Shown here piece after piece: positions 61,034-64,000 of a stretch of 64,000 nt of DNA. The stretch comes from an uncultured Latescibacterota bacterium. GTDB lineage: Bacteria > Latescibacterota > UBA2968. Location of the stretch: contig OY282377.1 in the NCBI GenBank assembly GCA_958295785.1, positions 5,458,896 to 5,522,895 of the forward strand. The letters run 5' to 3'. Position 1 is the stretch's first letter, and each line of letters starts with the position of its first letter. The translations under genes were made by a program, and so were the position numbers. The notes below the pieces were generated by a model that saw only the letters and a program-made list of their open reading frames with translations, was not told the DNA's origin and searched no databases.

Positions 61034-62383
61034 ATGAAAATAACCGCGATTTTGGCGGTTTTGCTTTTGGGCTTGGTGGGCTTTGTACTTTTGGTTGAAC
61101 GCCCCAAAATGGCCGAGGAGCAACGCGCGATTGAGGCAAACAAGGCGTTTGTTGAAGTGGATCGGCATCGCGTTGCGCGGTTGACATTGACCAATGACTA
61201 CGGTCAATTTGTCGCTGAAAAACGCGGGAATGAGTGGGTGTTGGTCGCGCCGATAGAAGTGCCCGCGGATTGGATCGAATTTGAAGGCATGATCGAGATC
61301 GCGCAGATGGTCGAGCGCGGGCGGGTCGTGGTTGATCAAGGCGATTTTGAGGAGGTTGTCCTCGCGGATTTTGGGCTGGCGCCGCCTGTGGTTGCGGTGC
61401 GGTTTGAACCGCCATCGGGCGAACCCGTGGCGTTGTTTTTTGGCGATGATATTCCCTCGAAGCAGGCGTGCTATTTGATGTGGTCGGGCGGGAAGAAGAT
61501 CGTGTTGACGAAGAAGAAGTACCGCGCGCGGTTCAACCGGCCGCTGATGGCCTTGCGCGATACGCGGGCATTTCCCTTTGATCCGGACGAAGTGACGCGG
61601 GCATGCATCAAGACGCCGGAGCGGACTTACGAGGTGGTTCGGGATGGGCTGAACTGGCATCTCGTCGCGCCGATACAAGCGCGGGCAGACGAGCGCGAAG
61701 TGTTGAAGTTGTTGTCGCAGTTGAAAGACGAGCGCGTGGAGTCGTTTCACAAAGAAGTGGTGGATGACCCCGCTGTTTATGGGTTCGACAATCCGGATTA
61801 CGAGGTCGTGTTGCATCGGGGGAAAGACGATGTACCCCTGACGCTGGTGCTGGGCAAGCGCGCGTCTGACCAACGCCTGAAGCTGTGGTACGCGCAGGTG
61901 CTGGGCCGACCGCAGGTGTTTATCGTCGCGCAGTTTTTGGCGGAAGCCCTGGATCTGCCGCTGACGCAGTTGCGGTACAAGCGCGTGTTTGAGTTTGACA
62001 GGACCGGGGTTGACCGCGTGCGCTTGGCCTATCGAGACAGCGTGATCGATTGCACAAAGGACAGCGCGGGCGCGTGGGATGTGGTGATCGGAGATGAGCG
62101 CGTTGCCGATGCGGAGGTGGAGGATTTGATCGACCGGGTTCACAACTTGGTCGCGGCCGAATTTCTCGATCAGGCGGATAAATCGACAGGGCATTATGGC
62201 TTGGATGATCCCGCGTTGAAAATTTCGCTTTGGCGGGGCGACGCGTTGGTTCAAGAACTCGTCATTGGGCGGGCCGACAAGTTGTGGTACGGCAAGGTCA
62301 AAACATTTTCCGAAGTGGTTGTGTTGCCGCATTCGGCGATGGCGTGGTTGCAACTCAACTGGGCGACAAGAGAAGGAGCATAG
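61034..62383 (+). CDS. DUF4340 domain protein, second copy
   Basis: 449 residues from the ATG at 61034 (GGGGGTAAGC upstream). N-terminal membrane helix (MKITAILAVLLLGLVGFVLL), then tandem DUF4340-like beta-rich units: VARLTLTNDYGQFVAEKRG, NEWVLVAPIEVPADWIE, and a second set with TYEVVRDGLNWHLVAPIQAR. It is about twice the length of the paralogue at 9737 and keeps the full repeat set. Probably an extracytoplasmic partner of the GldG-like protein; function not established. Confidence 0.84.
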   Translation: MKITAILAVLLLGLVGFVLLVERPKMAEEQRAIEANKAFVEVDRHRVARLTLTNDYGQFVAEKRGNEWVLVAPIEVPADWIEFEGMIEIAQMVERGRVVVDQGDFEEVVLADFGLAPPVVAVRFEPPSGEPVALFFGDDIPSKQACYLMWSGGKKIVLTKKKYRARFNRPLMALRDTRAFPFDPDEVTRACIKTPERTYEVVRDGLNWHLVAPIQARADEREVLKLLSQLKDERVESFHKEVVDDPAVYGFDNPDYEVVLHRGKDDVPLTLVLGKRASDQRLKLWYAQVLGRPQVFIVAQFLAEALDLPLTQLRYKRVFEFDRTGVDRVRLAYRDSVIDCTKDSAGAWDVVIGDERVADAEVEDLIDRVHNLVAAEFLDQADKSTGHYGLDDPALKISLWRGDALVQELVIGRADKLWYGKVKTFSEVVVLPHSAMAWLQLNWATREGA

Positions 62384-62392
62384 CGGACGGCG

Positions 62393-63307
62393 ATGCGTGC
62401 GATTTTTTACTTTTTGATCGCGGTGGGGATACAAGCGGTTCCGGCGGGCGCGGCAGTGGAGTTTTTCACGGGGGTTGACCGCGATACATTGACTATTGGC
62501 GATCCCTTTGTGTTGCGCCTGCGCGTGCATCGCGGGGCCGATGACCGGGCGGAAATCGCATTTGGAAAAGACTTTCCCGGGCCATTTGAGATTCGGCACA
62601 CCGGCACGGTGGCAACAGAGCGACTCGAAGATGGGCGGATGCGGGAGACGCAAGACCTCATCATGGTCATTTATCAGGTGGGCGCGTTTGCGGTGCCACC
62701 GGTTGCCGTGCATTTTGTAGATGCCGCGGGCGATTCCGGAACGATAGCGTCGCAACCCATCGACATTTTGGTGCAAAGCGCGAGGCCCGAGGGCACGACG
62801 GATATCCGCGATGTGAAGCCCCCGGTCGCTGTGGATGTACAAATTCCCCTGTGGTTTTGGCTGGCGTGTGGCGGACTGATTTTGGTGATCTCGGGGGTGA
62901 TTTGGTACGTGTATCGCCGCAGGCGTCGGCCAAAGGCCGAGGCGCCGCCGCCACCTGTCAATTGGTTGGAAGAGTTGGACGAGGTCGGGCGGTTGGGGTT
63001 GCTGGAGCGGGAAAATTACCGGCAGTACTATTCCCTGCTGTCGTCTGTGTTGCGGCGTTGCTTGGAGGCCAAGACCCCGGTGCAAGCGGTGGAGCGCACG
63101 ACGTTTGAGATTGCGCGAGATTTGCAGGCCCAGGCAGTTGACGATCAGTTGGCGATAGAGATCGAGCGGTTTTTGAACGAGGCGGATCGGGTGAAGTTCG
63201 CCAAGTTCGCGCCGCACGAGGCGATGGCACGCGAGGCGATAGACGATGTGCGCGAGATTGTGAAAGTGCTGCTGACGCCTTCTGCACCACAGGAGGAGGC
63301 CGAGTGA
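62393..63307 (+). CDS. BatD-like membrane protein
   Basis: 304 residues. A signal peptide (to about residue 20), a beta-rich exported part (EFFTGVDRDTLTIGDPFVLR, IMVIYQVGAFAVPPVAV), one membrane helix (about 154-175, WFWLACGGLILVISGVIWYVY in parts), and a cytoplasmic helical tail with YYSLLSSVLRRCLEAKTPVQ, similar to DUF4381. Such proteins sit with MoxR, DUF58 and VWA genes in Bat (aerotolerance) operons. The stop overlaps the start of the VWA gene (TGATG). Confidence 0.75.
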   Translation: MRAIFYFLIAVGIQAVPAGAAVEFFTGVDRDTLTIGDPFVLRLRVHRGADDRAEIAFGKDFPGPFEIRHTGTVATERLEDGRMRETQDLIMVIYQVGAFAVPPVAVHFVDAAGDSGTIASQPIDILVQSARPEGTTDIRDVKPPVAVDVQIPLWFWLACGGLILVISGVIWYVYRRRRRPKAEAPPPPVNWLEELDEVGRLGLLERENYRQYYSLLSSVLRRCLEAKTPVQAVERTTFEIARDLQAQAVDDQLAIEIERFLNEADRVKFAKFAPHEAMAREAIDDVREIVKVLLTPSAPQEEAE

Positions 63308-64000
63308 TGCGGTTTGCCAATCCCGAGTGGCTGTTGCTGTTGCTGTTGATTCCCGTGCTCATCTACCGCTACATGGGGCGCGAAAAACGCAAGTCCGGGC
63401 GCATCCGGTTTTCCGATACGCGCATTTTGCGGCGGATTGGCCCGTCCCTGTCCCTGAGATTGCGGCACAGTTTGATCGCGTTGCGTTGCGTCGCGCTGGC
63501 CTTGCTCATCGCGGCGATGGCGCGGCCGCAGTCCGGGCGCGAGGGCCGGGAAATTTTGAGCCAAGGGATCGATATCGCGCTCGCCATTGATGTGTCGAGC
63601 AGCATGGAGGCCAAAGATTTGGCGAACCAACGCAAGACGCGCTTGGAGGTGTGCAAAGAGGTGGTGGCCCAATTTGCACAGGGCCGCGCCCACGACCGCT
63701 TGGGTCTCGTGGTCTTTGCCGCAGAAGCCTATACGCAATGCCCGCTCACGCTGGATTACGGGGTGTTTTTGAGTTTTCTCGACGGTGTCGAGATTGCCGA
63801 TAAAGACTGGGATGGCACCGCGATTGGGTTGGGGATCGCCACTGCCGTGAATCGGTTGCGCGACTCAGAGGCCAAGAGCAAGGTGATTATTTTGTTGACC
63901 GATGGGAAGAACAACCGCGGCGAGATCGATCCGATGACCGCCGCACGCGCCGCCGAGGCGGTGGGCATTCGCATTTACGCCATCGGCGCGGGCAGCGAGG
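63307..64000 (+). CDS. BatA-like von Willebrand factor A membrane protein (partial, cut by window end)
   Basis: The first 231 codons are visible. Two N-terminal membrane segments (residues about 7-20 and 57-75) frame a short basic loop. The VWA domain then begins with the MIDAS motif DVSSSME (IALAIDVSSSMEAKDL) and continues LGLVVFAAEAYTQCPLTLDY and VIILLTDGKNNRGEI. This is the BatA/BatB layout. The frame is open at the window edge. It is the last visible gene of a GldG-DUF4340-BatD-BatA series. Confidence 0.9.
   Translation, partial: MRFANPEWLLLLLLIPVLIYRYMGREKRKSGRIRFSDTRILRRIGPSLSLRLRHSLIALRCVALALLIAAMARPQSGREGREILSQGIDIALAIDVSSSMEAKDLANQRKTRLEVCKEVVAQFAQGRAHDRLGLVVFAAEAYTQCPLTLDYGVFLSFLDGVEIADKDWDGTAIGLGIATAVNRLRDSEAKSKVIILLTDGKNNRGEIDPMTAARAAEAVGIRIYAIGAGSE

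Noticed and set aside
61013-63217. A 734-codon open frame on the minus strand opposite the DUF4340 and BatD-like genes
   Set aside because: It is a shadow of high-GC codons in the plus-strand genes. The product is His/Arg/Gln rich with no domain, and the plus strand has clear families and ribosome sites.
1-64000. tRNA, rRNA or known riboswitch genes
   Set aside because: I looked for tRNA-like cloverleaf ends and conserved rRNA stretches by eye and saw none. A covariance-model search would be decisive.

Overview
The window looks like a chromosomal stretch of a Gram-negative, uncultured-type bacterium of fairly high GC. It carries genes for an outer membrane and periplasm (a Cus-type RND efflux system, a TamB-like translocation protein, SppA), two phytanoyl-CoA dioxygenase-like proteins, two GldG/DUF4340 gene sets, a Bat-type VWA operon, and many short intergenic palindromes. 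That mix recalls sponge and marine lineages such as Latescibacterota or Poribacteria, but no rRNA or tRNA is present, so the placement is a low-confidence inference.

Layout. 0-5.5 kb: a copper/silver efflux operon (TolC-like end, CusB-like adaptor with two metal-binding modules, CusA-like pump with the three conserved Met residues, small HMA protein) closed by a terminator. 5.7-7.9 kb: a type II restriction-modification pair (m5C methylase and an ApaLI-like nuclease). 8.1-9.1 kb: a PhyH dioxygenase. 9.7-13.6 kb (minus): a gliding-type ABC exporter operon (ATPase, permease, GldG-like, DUF4340). 13.7-14.3 kb: a DUF2442 gene and a frameshifted DUF4160 gene. 14.5-25 kb (minus): an amidohydrolase, SppA, DUF1854 with two half-size ABC exporters that carry an extra N-terminal domain and zinc ribbon, a phosphopantetheinyl transferase and a DUF362 protein.

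25-31.2 kb is the most unusual region. It is a minus-strand array in which one ~100-bp upstream segment (with a plausible sigma70-type promoter) and one 37-bp terminator hairpin are reused around different genes: three full copies and one fragment of a tail-anchored, hendecad-repeat coiled-coil protein, two Cas2-like small proteins, a two-TM protein, and a DUF2779 protein with Cas4-like and DEDD-like parts. An IS5-family element sits inside it.

31.3-45.2 kb returns to more ordinary genes: an asparagine-synthetase-like protein without the N-terminal Cys, TamB, pyruvate phosphate dikinase, a PhyH-HEAT fusion, MnmA, an IS701-family element and a coupled HNH endonuclease pair. 45.3-49.2 kb is a nested insertion scar: a truncated GNAT gene, an IS701 copy with two nonsense codons, an IS1595-family element with a perfect 8-bp target duplication, and an IS630-family element inside that. 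49.9-56 kb: an MFS transporter coupled to a divergent acetate-kinase-like protein, a second restriction-modification locus whose nuclease gene is broken (in-frame TAG plus frameshift) while its N6-adenine methylase is intact, and an enolase-superfamily protein. These genes overlap by a few bases, as in an operon. An NMT1/THI5-like lipoprotein follows.

57-59.5 kb: three tandem copies of a gene encoding a fused nucleotidyltransferase (MNT) and HEPN-like protein, separated by nearly identical 36-37 bp spacers. 59.5 kb to the end: a second GldG-DUF4340 pair running into BatD-like and BatA-like genes, the last cut by the window edge. Three diverged copies of a ~0.45-0.49 kb interspersed repeat, solo copies of its end, and REP-like palindromes are scattered throughout.
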